In this document: positions 43,032 through 52,438 of the stretch, piece after piece
How the letters are laid out: each line of letters starts with the position of its first letter
How positions within the stretch are numbered: position 1 is the stretch's first letter
Source: Mycobacterium sp. 3519A
GTDB taxonomy: Bacteria > Actinomycetota > Actinomycetes > Mycobacteriales > Mycobacteriaceae
DNA: 64,000 nucleotides
NCBI RefSeq assembly: GCF_900240945.1
Contig: NZ_OESG01000013.1
Span: 372,001-436,000, forward strand
Direction of reading: 5' to 3'
Position numbers and translations under genes: made by a program
The notes under the pieces: generated by a model
What the model saw: only the letters and a program-made list of their open reading frames with translations
Database searches by the model: none
Told to the model about the DNA's origin: nothing

Positions 43032-44631
43032 CCGCGCGCAGCCGCTGCGCCAGCCCCGACGCGCGCAGCGCCCGCCGCTCGATGGCCGCCCGCACCGCAG
43101 CTTCCGCGCCCACCACGCGGACGCGTTCCTTGGCGCGAGTCACCGCCGTGTAGAACAGCTCCCGCGTCAGCAGCCGTGAATCCTCTTGCGGTAGCAGCAC
43201 TGTCACCTCGTCAGCCTGACTGCCTTGCGACTTGTGGATGGTCATGGCGTGCATGGTCTCCACATCGGCGAGTCGACTGGTCGCAAACGACGCATCGCCG
43301 ATGACCGCCCGCAGCATCTCGTCACGCACCACGGTCACGCCGGTGTCCCCGTTGTACAAGCCGAGCCCATAGTCGTTGGCCGTCACCAACACCGGGCGAC
43401 CCGCGTACCACGCCGACCAGATCGGTTCGCCGGTTTCCTCGGTCAGCCACCGCTCGACCTGCCGGTTCCAGTACGCGACGCCGAACGGCCCGCGCCGGTG
43501 TGCGCACAGCAGTCGGTGCTCGTCGAGGATCTTCAGCGCGGCGTTCTGGTCGCCGAGGATCGCCGCGGTCCGCAGCGCAACCGCGTGCGGCACAAGCACT
43601 TTGCGTAGCTTGTCGCGCGGGTTGTCTGCGTCGACCCATTCGATGTGCTCGCCGCCGGCCCGCAGCACCTCGATGGCCGCGTCCGCATCGCCGTCCCGGA
43701 TCGCTGCGGCCAGCGCGCCGATCGACTCCCCGAACCGATGCGACGTCTTCAGCGCCGCGATCTGCGCCTCACCCAGCCCGTCGACGAGATCCGCCAGCAC
43801 TGCACCGGCTTCCACCGAGGCCAGCTGGTCGGGGTCGCCGACCAACAACAGCCGGGAGTCCGGCCGCACCGCCTCCAGCAGCCGGGCCATCATCGTCAAC
43901 GACACCATCGACGTCTCGTCCACCACGATCACGTCGTGCGGCAACCGATTGCCGCGGTGATGCCGGAACCGCGCCGACGTGTCCGGCCTGCTGCCCAGGA
44001 GTCGATGCAGCGTGGTCGCGTGCAGGCCGCTCAACGCCTGCTGGTCAGACGACGACAGCTTGCCGACCTCCAGCTGCACCGCCTCCTGCAGCCGGGCGGC
44101 CGCCTTGCCGGTCGGCGCCGCCAGCGCTATGCGCAGCCGCTTACCGCTGGCGAGTAACGCCAACAACCGCGCCACCGTCGTCGTCTTGCCCGTGCCGGGA
44201 CCGCCGGTCAACACCGTCAGGCCTTGCGACAGCGCGAGTTTCGCCGCAGCCTGCTGCTCTTCGAAGCCCGCCGGGAAGAGCCGGTCGATGTCGGGCGTCG
44301 GCTCGGCGGGTCGTGGCGTGACCATCGCGAGGATGTCGTCGCACACCTGTTGCTCCTCGAGCCAGTACCTGTCCAGGTACAGCAGGTCGCCGTTCAGCCG
44401 CAGAATCGGCGGGTCGGCCAGCAGCGGGCTCACCCGTACCGCCTCGGCGAGGTCGGCCATCTCGTCGGACTTCAGGTCGACGCACACCGATCCGCCGCGC
44501 AATGCCCGCACCACGTAGGCGACCGCCAGCGCCACCCGCTCGTCGGGTTCCTTGGCCAGCGCGGTCAGCCGCTGCGCCACATGCACATCCGCCGGTTCGA
44601 AGACGTCGTTGATCGCGAGTTCGACGGTCAT
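43015..44631 (-). CDS. recD: Exodeoxyribonuclease V subunit alpha
   Basis: A 538-residue superfamily 1B helicase of RecBCD. Walker A GGPGTGKTTT at about residue 148, motif II VIVDETSMVS, and the C-terminal IHKSQGSQADEVTVLLP with TAVTRAKERV. The ATG at 44631 overlaps the recB stop (ATGA). It is the fast 5'-3' motor. It is shorter than E. coli RecD (608 residues) with a brief N-terminal domain. Confidence 0.93.
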   Translation of the reverse strand: MTVELAINDVFEPADVHVAQRLTALAKEPDERVALAVAYVVRALRGGSVCVDLKSDEMADLAEAVRVSPLLADPPILRLNGDLLYLDRYWLEEQQVCDDILAMVTPRPAEPTPDIDRLFPAGFEEQQAAAKLALSQGLTVLTGGPGTGKTTTVARLLALLASGKRLRIALAAPTGKAAARLQEAVQLEVGKLSSSDQQALSGLHATTLHRLLGSRPDTSARFRHHRGNRLPHDVIVVDETSMVSLTMMARLLEAVRPDSRLLLVGDPDQLASVEAGAVLADLVDGLGEAQIAALKTSHRFGESIGALAAAIRDGDADAAIEVLRAGGEHIEWVDADNPRDKLRKVLVPHAVALRTAAILGDQNAALKILDEHRLLCAHRRGPFGVAYWNRQVERWLTEETGEPIWSAWYAGRPVLVTANDYGLGLYNGDTGVTVVRDEMLRAVIGDASFATSRLADVETMHAMTIHKSQGSQADEVTVLLPQEDSRLLTRELFYTAVTRAKERVRVVGAEAAVRAAIERRALRASGLAQRLRAVRRSR

Positions 44632-47600
44632 GCGACCAGCTCCGAGACCGCGAGGACCAACGATGCGGGCGGCTGCCAACTGAACACGCCCGCCGGATGC
44701 CCGTCGACCACCGGCGTCGACGCGCCGCACATGCCCCGCACGAACAGATACATCACCCCGCCGAGATGGGTCTGCGGGTCGTATTCGGGCAGCCGCCACC
44801 GCAGAAACCTGTGCAGCACCACCGAATACAGCAGCGCCTGCAGCGGGTAGTCGGAATGCAGCATCGCCTCGGTCATCCGGGCCCTGTCGTAGTCCGCGGA
44901 CGTCAGCGGGCGATCGGCGTCGCCGAGCCAGTTCGTCTTGTAGTCGACCACCACATACCGGCCCCCGACCCGCAGCACCGCGTCAACCGAACCGCTCAGA
45001 TAGCCGCGCAGCGTCTGCCCACCCAGCGCCGCTCCGGTGAGCCGGTCGGCATACGACGCCAGCGGATCGCCTTTCGGCAGGTGCTCGCGAAGTAACTCGC
45101 CTGCGTCCCGCAGATACCCCCCGGCCAACGGGAATTCGAAGTCCATCTCCCGCAAGCGGTCGCGAAGACCGATCTGACGCAATGTCAGGCCGTCGGCCAA
45201 CGGGCCGAGCGGGGTGTCGTGCATCGGCACCATCGCCGCCGCCAACTCCGACGCCTCGACATCCACCGGCCACCACACCGCGTGCTTCTCGATCTGCGCC
45301 CGCAACTCCGCGGCCAGGTCGGTCGCGAACGGGTCGGCCGTCTCCAACACCGCGTGCACCAGCGTGCCGAACTTCGCGCCCGTCGGCAGATTCGCCATCG
45401 GCGACGGCACGTCGGGCCCGGACGCCCGCGCCAGCACCGGGATCTCGGCCACCTCGTCGTCCAACTCGACGATTTCCGGCTCACTCGACACCCCTGGCGT
45501 CTCCGCGGCCCGGATCAGACCCGAGTACGACGTGCGCCGCCACGAGGTGTCGATGGTGCGGTGGAAGTGGCGGACCTCGAACGCGACGTCCGCACCGGGC
45601 CGGGCGACCGGGGCGGCGTCGGCCACCACCGATTCCTCGATCACCAGCGCGTCGGCGGCCGCCCACTTCTGCAGCCGTGTCATGGCCTCGTCGTCCGAGA
45701 CCTTCGCCGGCACACAGCGATCCGGAACCGACGGCTCACCGGGCTCGCGTCCGCGCAAGAGCCGGGACAGTCCGCCGTTGGGTTCGGCCCACGCGGGCGA
45801 CCACCACGCCACCACCTGTGATTGCGCACGGGTCATCGCGACATACGTCAGTCGACTGTCGTCGCTGGCGTCTTCTTTGCGGCCCTGCGCGGCGACCTCG
45901 TCGTAGTCGGCGCTGTCCTTGCCGCCGACGTGCAGGCAGCGGGTCTCGCCCTCGTGGTAGAGCACCAGTTCGTGGTCGGAGACGTTGCGGTAGAAGTTGA
46001 ACGGCAGATACACGACGGGGAACTGCAGGCCCTTGCTCACCCACACCGTCATGATCTGCACGGCCGCCGCGTCGCTGTCCAGTCGGCGGTTGCGTTCGGT
46101 GACGGCGCTTCGCTCTTCGCGTTGTGTCCTCAGCCAGTCGCGAAGGGCGGGCAGGTGGTAATGCTCGCGGTGCGCGGCGTCCTGAAGCAGTTGTGTCATG
46201 TGCGCCAGGTCGGTCATGTGGCGCTCGCCGTCCTCCCACGACAGCACGCGGTCACCCATGCCGTTCAGTTGCGCGGCCTCGTAGATCGCGGCGACGCCGC
46301 GCTCGCGCGCATGGCTGGCCCACTCGCGCAGGGTCTCGGCGATCCGGTCGGTCAGCTGATCACCGCCCGCGGCAAGGGTTTCCGCGGTCTCGCCGAAGAA
46401 CATCGTCGCCGCCGCGGCGCGCACCACACCGGAGCGATGCGGCTGATCGAACGCTTCCAACAACGCCAGCCAGTCCGCCGCGGCCTGCGACCCGAACACA
46501 TCGGAGTCGCCGGTGTACACCGACGGCACCCCGGCGTCGAGCAGGGCTCGATGACAGACGCGGGCGTCCTTGTGGCTTTCCACAATCACCGCGACGTCGC
46601 CTGCTGCCAGCTTTCTGCCGTCGAAGGTCGCGTCGCTGGCCAGCAGCGCACGAATGTCGGCGGCCAAGTCCCGGCTGATGTGTGCCCGCAGGTCGTCGAT
46701 CGCGAGATTGTCGATTCCCCTGCGGCCGAACGTCGTTCGCTTGACCACGCGCAGCCGGAACGGATCACAGTTCGGCGCGCCCGCGAGTCGGCTGCCGCGG
46801 TGATGGGCATCGACCTCGTGCACCACGATGCGCGGGTCACCGAGTTCGGCGCCGAGCAGCACCTTCTGCAGCCTGTCGACGAGGTCGCCGTCGCTGCGCC
46901 AGTTGGTGCCCAGTGTCTTTTTGTCGCCTGCGGTCTCGGCCGCTGTCAGATAGGTGACGATGTCGCCGCCGCGGAACGCGTAGATGGCTTGTTTCGGATC
47001 GCCGATGAGGATGACGGTCGAGCGGCCGCTGAACGCGCGATCGATGACCTGCCACTGGACGGGGTCGGTGTCCTGGAACTCGTCGACCATGACGATCGGC
47101 CACCGCAGGTGCATCCGGATGCGCGCGGGGGAGTCGTCGGCCTTCAACGCGTCGGCCAGGCGGGTCAGCAGGTCGTCGTAGCCGAGGATGCCGAGGCGCC
47201 GCTTGCGGATTTCCAGTTCGGCGGCAACGTCTTTGGCGAATGAGACGCATACCTGGGCCCGGGAGTCCGGTTCCGGGTCGAGCGGCCGCAGTTGCGTCGC
47301 CGGATGGTTGACCACCTCGCGCGCCAACCGCAGGGCATCCTTGTAGGTGAGGACGGGATCGTCGCGCTCGTGCCCGAAGTGAGCCAGATACAGATCATCG
47401 ACGATCTCGGTGATCAGGTCGTCGAGGCTCTCCACCAGGGTGACGCCGGTGTCGCCGTCACCTGCCACGCCGAGTGACTTCAGCACGAGTTGGCAGAACT
47501 GATGTGTGGTGGCGATCGTCGCGGCATCGAAACCGGCCAACGCGTCGCGCAGTCTGCGGCGGCGGTCCGGTTGTTGCTCCGTGGCTGCGGCGTCGACCAG

Positions 47601-47810
47601 TTGGGCGCGAACCCGGTCCCGCAGCTCCTGGCTGGCGGCACGGCCGAAGGTGATGAGCAGCATCTGGTCGAGCGTCGCGGCGCCCTCGGCGACATACCGA
47701 GTGACCAGGCCCGCGAGCGTGAACGTCTTTCCGGTGCCTGCGCTGGCCTCCAGCACCGTCGTCGAGTTCGGTGCGGGCAGTGGGTCCTGCAAGCTGAACG
47801 GCGGAATCAT
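44628..47810 (-). CDS. recB: Exodeoxyribonuclease V subunit beta
   Basis: A 1060-residue superfamily 1A helicase-nuclease. Walker A EASAGTGKTFTL (about 17-28), motif II MVDEFQDTDPVQW, motif III GDPKQAIYAFRGGD and motif VI YVAMTRAQSQV form the helicase; the C-terminal nuclease has RYVVVDYKTNW with the metal-binding Asp and Lys. The ATG at 47810 overlaps the recC stop; upstream extension is rejected. Mycobacterial RecBCD is chiefly used for single-strand annealing repair and degradation of broken DNA. Confidence 0.95.
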   Translation of the reverse strand: MIPPFSLQDPLPAPNSTTVLEASAGTGKTFTLAGLVTRYVAEGAATLDQMLLITFGRAASQELRDRVRAQLVDAAATEQQPDRRRRLRDALAGFDAATIATTHQFCQLVLKSLGVAGDGDTGVTLVESLDDLITEIVDDLYLAHFGHERDDPVLTYKDALRLAREVVNHPATQLRPLDPEPDSRAQVCVSFAKDVAAELEIRKRRLGILGYDDLLTRLADALKADDSPARIRMHLRWPIVMVDEFQDTDPVQWQVIDRAFSGRSTVILIGDPKQAIYAFRGGDIVTYLTAAETAGDKKTLGTNWRSDGDLVDRLQKVLLGAELGDPRIVVHEVDAHHRGSRLAGAPNCDPFRLRVVKRTTFGRRGIDNLAIDDLRAHISRDLAADIRALLASDATFDGRKLAAGDVAVIVESHKDARVCHRALLDAGVPSVYTGDSDVFGSQAAADWLALLEAFDQPHRSGVVRAAAATMFFGETAETLAAGGDQLTDRIAETLREWASHARERGVAAIYEAAQLNGMGDRVLSWEDGERHMTDLAHMTQLLQDAAHREHYHLPALRDWLRTQREERSAVTERNRRLDSDAAAVQIMTVWVSKGLQFPVVYLPFNFYRNVSDHELVLYHEGETRCLHVGGKDSADYDEVAAQGRKEDASDDSRLTYVAMTRAQSQVVAWWSPAWAEPNGGLSRLLRGREPGEPSVPDRCVPAKVSDDEAMTRLQKWAAADALVIEESVVADAAPVARPGADVAFEVRHFHRTIDTSWRRTSYSGLIRAAETPGVSSEPEIVELDDEVAEIPVLARASGPDVPSPMANLPTGAKFGTLVHAVLETADPFATDLAAELRAQIEKHAVWWPVDVEASELAAAMVPMHDTPLGPLADGLTLRQIGLRDRLREMDFEFPLAGGYLRDAGELLREHLPKGDPLASYADRLTGAALGGQTLRGYLSGSVDAVLRVGGRYVVVDYKTNWLGDADRPLTSADYDRARMTEAMLHSDYPLQALLYSVVLHRFLRWRLPEYDPQTHLGGVMYLFVRGMCGASTPVVDGHPAGVFSWQPPASLVLAVSELVA

Positions 47811-50800
47811 TCGGCCTGCCTTCCCGCGCGCAGCATCGGCAGCCACACCCGTTCGGCGTAGTCGCCGAGGCCCTTGTCGATCAGGATCGACAGATCGGCC
47901 CGTTCGCCCCACGCCCGCACGTGCGCGGGTTCGGCGTCTTCGCCGGGGTAGCGGTCACCGGATTTCCACCGGTAGCGTGCCTCGCCTTCGGGGCTGTCGC
48001 CGCAGTGCCGTGCCGCGGCCCAGGCGTAGGACGTCTTGATGGGCAACGGGATCGGCTCGCGACGGCCGGCGTCGTAGACCGCGACGAGGTCGCGCAGCAG
48101 GACCGCCGCATCGACTTCCGGGCGGCCGATCCCTTCGGTGCGCAGCATGTCACGCTTCTTCGCCCTGCCGATGCAGATCGCCAGCCAATCCCGCGCAGAA
48201 TCGTGGGCGTACAAGGCCAGCAACGGAATCCACGACGCCAACAGGTGCTTGCCGTCCAATTTCGAGTACGTCACCGACACCAGCCGATCACCGAACACCG
48301 GCGACACCGTGCCGGTCAACCGCCTGCCTGCGCCGAGGTCGACGTCGATGTCGTACGCCCGCGGCTCGGTAGTGCGGTAGCGCAGTGCACGCTCGGCGAG
48401 TTGCGCGGCCTGCTTGGTGATCTCTTGTGCTTTGCGCCAGCCGAGCTGGCCGGGAGGCAGTGTGCCGCGGCACCATTCGGCCTGCCGCGCCTGTTTCGCC
48501 GACATGCCGCGGAGCATGTCGTGCAGCATGCGGTCACCGACGGTCCACTCCTCGAGGGCGTTGATGTCGACGGGCATCGCGTCCTCGACCCCGTCCACAT
48601 CCCAGGGCAGCGTGTAGTCGAGTGCGCGGAAGAAGCCCTTCACCGGATCCCGGTAGAACGCGATCAGGTCCTCGAGCACGACGTCGTCGGCGGGCACCGG
48701 CGGCAGCGGGCCGGAGATGAACGGCGGTTGCGCGGTGCGATGGCCGGTGCTGGCGATCGCGGCCCGCTGCACGGTCGGGTCGAAGGTGAACGGTTCGCCG
48801 GGTATCAGCTTGCCGGGGATGACATTGCGAATGTCGAAGGGCTGCAACGGATGTTTGACGACGATGCGGTTGCGGATCTTCTCGCCGGTGGTGAGGTCCA
48901 GGGTGTCGAGCAGTTCGGCGAGCGGTACCGAGGGCGGCCGGTCCTGCCCGGAGAACTCGTTGGCGCCGGTATAGGTGATGACGAGGTTCTCGGTGGCCGC
49001 GCCGATCGCGTCGAGCAGCAGTTGACGGTCCTCGGAACGGATGTCGCGTTCCCCGGTCATCGGGTCGCGGGCCAGCACGTCGTCGCCGTCGACGATGCCA
49101 AGCCGGGGGAAGACGCCGTCGTCGAGTCCGACCAGGCACACCACGCGGTGCGGCACCGAGCGCATCGGCACCATGGTGCACACGGTAAGCGTGCCGGTGC
49201 GGAAGTTGGCCCGCGTCGGCCTGCCTGCGAGGTGTCGGTCGAGCAGCGCCCGGATGTCGGGCAGTCGCATGACCGTGTCCTTGCGCGGGCCCGCCGTTTC
49301 GAGCACGTCGGCGAATTCGCGTTGCATCTGGCTGGTCTGCCAGGCGTCATTGTCATCGACCTTGGTCAGCGAGGTGATGCCGTCGGCCAGCGCGGTCAGC
49401 CAATCATGCAGTGGCCGTGCGCCGTTCAATGAGTCGACGGTGAGCTGCAGGCGGTGGACGTACTCGGCAAGCTGGCCGGCGAGCTCGACACGGTTGCTGC
49501 TGACGTCGTCGAGCGGCAGCGTCGAGGAGATCCAGGCGTGCGAGTCATCCGACAGCGCGACACCCGCGAGAACGCGGTCGATGCCGAATCGCCACGTGTT
49601 GTGGACGAAGTCGACACCGAACGGCTTGCGGTGCTCCTGGTCGAAGCCCCACCGGATGTTGGCCTGCCTGACCCAGCGGGTGATGCTCTCGAGATCGTCG
49701 GCAGTGAAGCCGAATCGGGCGCGCACGGGCGCGGTCTGCGCGAGGTTGAGCACCTCGCTGGCGGTGACGCGGCTACCCGCCAGGGTGAGCAGTTGACTGG
49801 CGACACCGAGCAGCGGGTTGGTCTGGATCAGTGAGCGGTCGGCGAGGCGCACCCTGAGCCGATGCGCCGGGTGCGCACCGCGTACGACGTCGCCGAGCCC
49901 GAAGTCGGCGTTGATCAACGGCGCGTAGGTCTCGATGTCGGGGCACATCACCAGGATGTCGCGCGGTTCCAGGGTGGGGTCGTCGGCGAGCAGGCCGAGC
50001 AGCACCTCGCGCAGCACGTCGATCTGGCGGGCCGGTCCGTGGCAGCTGTGCACCTGGACGGAGCGGTCGTCGGCGCGCAGGGTGCGGCGCTCGGCGCGGA
50101 CGGTGTTGGCGGCGATATCGGACTGTAACCAGCCGAGCAGGGTGTCGGGATGGCTTGCGCTGCCCAGATATTCGTCGGTCTGCGGGGCGGCAGGCAGGCT
50201 GCGTTGCAGTTCGCGAAGGTCGCGGCCGAGGGTGGCCAGCAGCGGATGGTCGACCTGGCGGTGGCTGGTGTCGTCACGGCGGGGGATCGGGCCGTGCTGG
50301 TCGGTGAGCCGCTGCCAGAGGTCGTCGCTGGGATGCGGCAACCACAGATGCAGGTCGTGATGAGTGGCCAGCGCGGTGAGCAGTTCGACCTCGGTGGACG
50401 GCAGCCGGGTGTGCCCGAACAGTGACAGCCGCTCGGGTAGGTCGAGCGGCGAACCTTCAAGTCTTTTCAGAGTTTTCGCGTGCCGGTGGTGTGGTGCTTC
50501 GGCGTCGACCTTGTCGAGCAGCGCCCGCCACAGCGGCGGCTGCCATGCCAGGTCGGGGTCGACGTCGCCGGTGTTGCCCTGTTCCCAGTCGATGAGCAGC
50601 CGCGGACGCTGCCTGGCGTAGGAGGCGAACAGGCCTGCGAGCCGACGTGCCACCGCGTAGCGACGGCCCTGGCGGAGCTCCTTCTCCTCACCTGCTTCGA
50701 AGTGGCCGAGGTGGGTGGCCAGCGGCTTGCACCAGGCTTCGGTGCAGCTGGCGTCGATGACGTCGAGCAGCGGCCAGACCATGGCGTCGGGGGCCCAGGG

Positions 50801-51037
50801 GTCGTCGTCGACGGTGCCGGTGATTTCGGCGATCAGCGAGTGCGGGTTGCGGAACGAGATGCCCGCGCAGACACCGAGGACGTCGGACAGCCGCTGACTG
50901 AGCCAGCGTTCGACGCCCTTGGCGGGCACGATGATCAGCTCTTCGGCGAACGGGTCGGCCAGGGGAGTGGCCAGCAGCTGGCTGAGGCCGTCGGCGAGGA
51001 GATCGGTGCGCTCAGCGCGGTGCAGATGCAGACCCAT
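47807..51037 (-). CDS. recC: Exodeoxyribonuclease V subunit gamma
   Basis: A 1076-residue RecC. It begins MGLHLHRAERTDLLADGLSQLL and contains the conserved IVPAKGVERWLSQRLSD and VCLVGLDDGVFPR segments. It lacks helicase catalytic motifs, as expected for the Chi-recognition and scaffold subunit. First gene of the recC-recB-recD operon; the three genes overlap successively by four bases, favouring stoichiometric expression. Gene order recC-recB-recD is common in actinobacteria. Confidence 0.94.
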   Translation of the reverse strand: MGLHLHRAERTDLLADGLSQLLATPLADPFAEELIIVPAKGVERWLSQRLSDVLGVCAGISFRNPHSLIAEITGTVDDDPWAPDAMVWPLLDVIDASCTEAWCKPLATHLGHFEAGEEKELRQGRRYAVARRLAGLFASYARQRPRLLIDWEQGNTGDVDPDLAWQPPLWRALLDKVDAEAPHHRHAKTLKRLEGSPLDLPERLSLFGHTRLPSTEVELLTALATHHDLHLWLPHPSDDLWQRLTDQHGPIPRRDDTSHRQVDHPLLATLGRDLRELQRSLPAAPQTDEYLGSASHPDTLLGWLQSDIAANTVRAERRTLRADDRSVQVHSCHGPARQIDVLREVLLGLLADDPTLEPRDILVMCPDIETYAPLINADFGLGDVVRGAHPAHRLRVRLADRSLIQTNPLLGVASQLLTLAGSRVTASEVLNLAQTAPVRARFGFTADDLESITRWVRQANIRWGFDQEHRKPFGVDFVHNTWRFGIDRVLAGVALSDDSHAWISSTLPLDDVSSNRVELAGQLAEYVHRLQLTVDSLNGARPLHDWLTALADGITSLTKVDDNDAWQTSQMQREFADVLETAGPRKDTVMRLPDIRALLDRHLAGRPTRANFRTGTLTVCTMVPMRSVPHRVVCLVGLDDGVFPRLGIVDGDDVLARDPMTGERDIRSEDRQLLLDAIGAATENLVITYTGANEFSGQDRPPSVPLAELLDTLDLTTGEKIRNRIVVKHPLQPFDIRNVIPGKLIPGEPFTFDPTVQRAAIASTGHRTAQPPFISGPLPPVPADDVVLEDLIAFYRDPVKGFFRALDYTLPWDVDGVEDAMPVDINALEEWTVGDRMLHDMLRGMSAKQARQAEWCRGTLPPGQLGWRKAQEITKQAAQLAERALRYRTTEPRAYDIDVDLGAGRRLTGTVSPVFGDRLVSVTYSKLDGKHLLASWIPLLALYAHDSARDWLAICIGRAKKRDMLRTEGIGRPEVDAAVLLRDLVAVYDAGRREPIPLPIKTSYAWAAARHCGDSPEGEARYRWKSGDRYPGEDAEPAHVRAWGERADLSILIDKGLGDYAERVWLPMLRAGRQAE

Positions 51038-51043
51038 CGACGA

Positions 51044-51691
51044 TCACACTAGGACGACTCCGCTGTCGCCTTCGACAAGACGCTTCAACTCGTCGACGAC
51101 ACGGCCGAGTTCGTTGACCATCCAGCTGTCGAGGCCGCGGTTGCGGTACGCGGCGAGCAACTCGGTGTAGTACCAGAGGTGGTCGTGCGGGTTCTTGCGG
51201 TTGAAGCGTTCCCACAGCGCCGGTCCGTGCTCGTGGTAGTCGCGCAGCATGGACCGCGCGTTGTCGAGCTTGTCGGCGACGGAGACCAGAAGGGTGTCGT
51301 GGCCGACGTCGGCGAGGTGGGCGATGTAGGCGCGCTTGCGGTCGAGCCACGGGGGCTTCGGCTCTTCGTCGGTGTCGCTGCACTCGTCGACGATGCGGGC
51401 CACGTCGTCTCCGAAGGCGCTGCGGATCTCCTCGAGGGTCGGGGGACCGCCCTGGTCCTCGACCGTGTCGTGCAGCAGCGCCGCGATGGCTTGTGTTTCG
51501 GAGCCGCCGTCGTTGAGCACCAGGGAGGCGACGCTCAGCAGATGGCCGATGTACGGGATGTCGCCGCCCTTGCGGACCTGGCTGTGGTGTTTGTGCTCGG
51601 CGTAGACGAGCGCCTTGGAGAACTGATCGGTCAGCTTCGGTGTGGCAGTTTGCTCAGTCAATGTCGATTCTTCCCCTTTCAGCTTGACCAT
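51044..51691 (-). CDS. RelA/SpoT-type HD-domain hydrolase (possible small alarmone hydrolase)
   Basis: A 215-residue single HD domain. Metal ligands are His50 (YIGHLLSVA), His74-Asp75 (LLHDTVED) and Asp140 (SVADKLDNA), spaced like the ppGpp hydrolase Mesh1 and the HD half of SpoT/Rel. No synthetase, TGS or ACT domain is present. It could hydrolyse (p)ppGpp or a related 3'-pyrophosphate. The first ATG lacks a ribosome-binding site; a TTG at 51661 preceded by AAGGGGAAG is a plausible true start (10 residues shorter). It lies just upstream of recC. Confidence 0.85.
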   Translation of the reverse strand: MVKLKGEESTLTEQTATPKLTDQFSKALVYAEHKHHSQVRKGGDIPYIGHLLSVASLVLNDGGSETQAIAALLHDTVEDQGGPPTLEEIRSAFGDDVARIVDECSDTDEEPKPPWLDRKRAYIAHLADVGHDTLLVSVADKLDNARSMLRDYHEHGPALWERFNRKNPHDHLWYYTELLAAYRNRGLDSWMVNELGRVVDELKRLVEGDSGVVLV

Positions 51692-51733
51692 AGCCGGTGG
51701 GGGTGACCGGAAAGTTTTGCCGGCCTTCGCGCC

Positions 51734-52384
51734 TCAGTTCCCCGCGAACCACGCCGTCGTGACCGCGCGCCGCCGCGGCGGCTCGAACGGCGTATCCCGC
51801 GGGCCCAGTTCGCCCACGCGCACGATCCACACCGGCCCAGACCGATCGATGGCCGACACCGGATCCGCGCCCGCCGCCACCAGAACCCCCATCGACGTCT
51901 TGCCGGGATTGCATCCGTACACCGGTACCATGTCGTCGGCCCTTGCGCCCCAATCGATTCCGTTCGGCAGGATGCACCGCGTCCCGTCCTCCAGCTGCAT
52001 CGCGAACGGCATGGGCACCGGCGGCGGGTCCACTGCGGGCAGCGCACCCGGCTTTGCGAACCGCCGCAGCCCCTTGCTCCAGGGGTCGGCGAGGCACAGC
52101 ACAAACGCCGACGCGGGCCAACAGACTTCGGCCGCCGCCTGCGCGGGCTCGCACGAGTAGATATTGGCCCCCACCGCCGCCGGCGACGGCGCTGGGCACG
52201 CCCATAGATTCGGCGAGCTCTGCCGATTCACCACCTGATACCCGTTGGCTGGTTCGCCGTTCGCCGAGACGGCCGCGACCGTGATGGTGACCGTCGCCCC
52301 AGGGGCCGCGTCGGCCTGGGGGATCTGCAACGCGAGAACCCCTGCGAGTGTGAAGACCGCCGACCGTAACACCAGAGCCTCCAC
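51734..52384 (-). CDS. Secreted hypothetical protein
   Basis: A 216-residue protein with a signal peptide ending near ADAAPG (residue 27). The mature chain has six cysteines (WACPAP, YSCEP, EVCWP, VLCLAD, TRCILP, YGCNPG) and a Pro-rich middle, suggesting a disulphide-stabilised extracytoplasmic domain. Not recognised as a characterised family; mycobacteria carry many such exported proteins. Divergent from the alcohol dehydrogenase gene. Confidence 0.75.
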   Translation of the reverse strand: MEALVLRSAVFTLAGVLALQIPQADAAPGATVTITVAAVSANGEPANGYQVVNRQSSPNLWACPAPSPAAVGANIYSCEPAQAAAEVCWPASAFVLCLADPWSKGLRRFAKPGALPAVDPPPVPMPFAMQLEDGTRCILPNGIDWGARADDMVPVYGCNPGKTSMGVLVAAGADPVSAIDRSGPVWIVRVGELGPRDTPFEPPRRRAVTTAWFAGN

Positions 52385-52438
52385 ATCCAGGATGGCGCAT
52401 TCGGCGTGTGAATCAACGCGAATTAATAGGCTCGCCCC

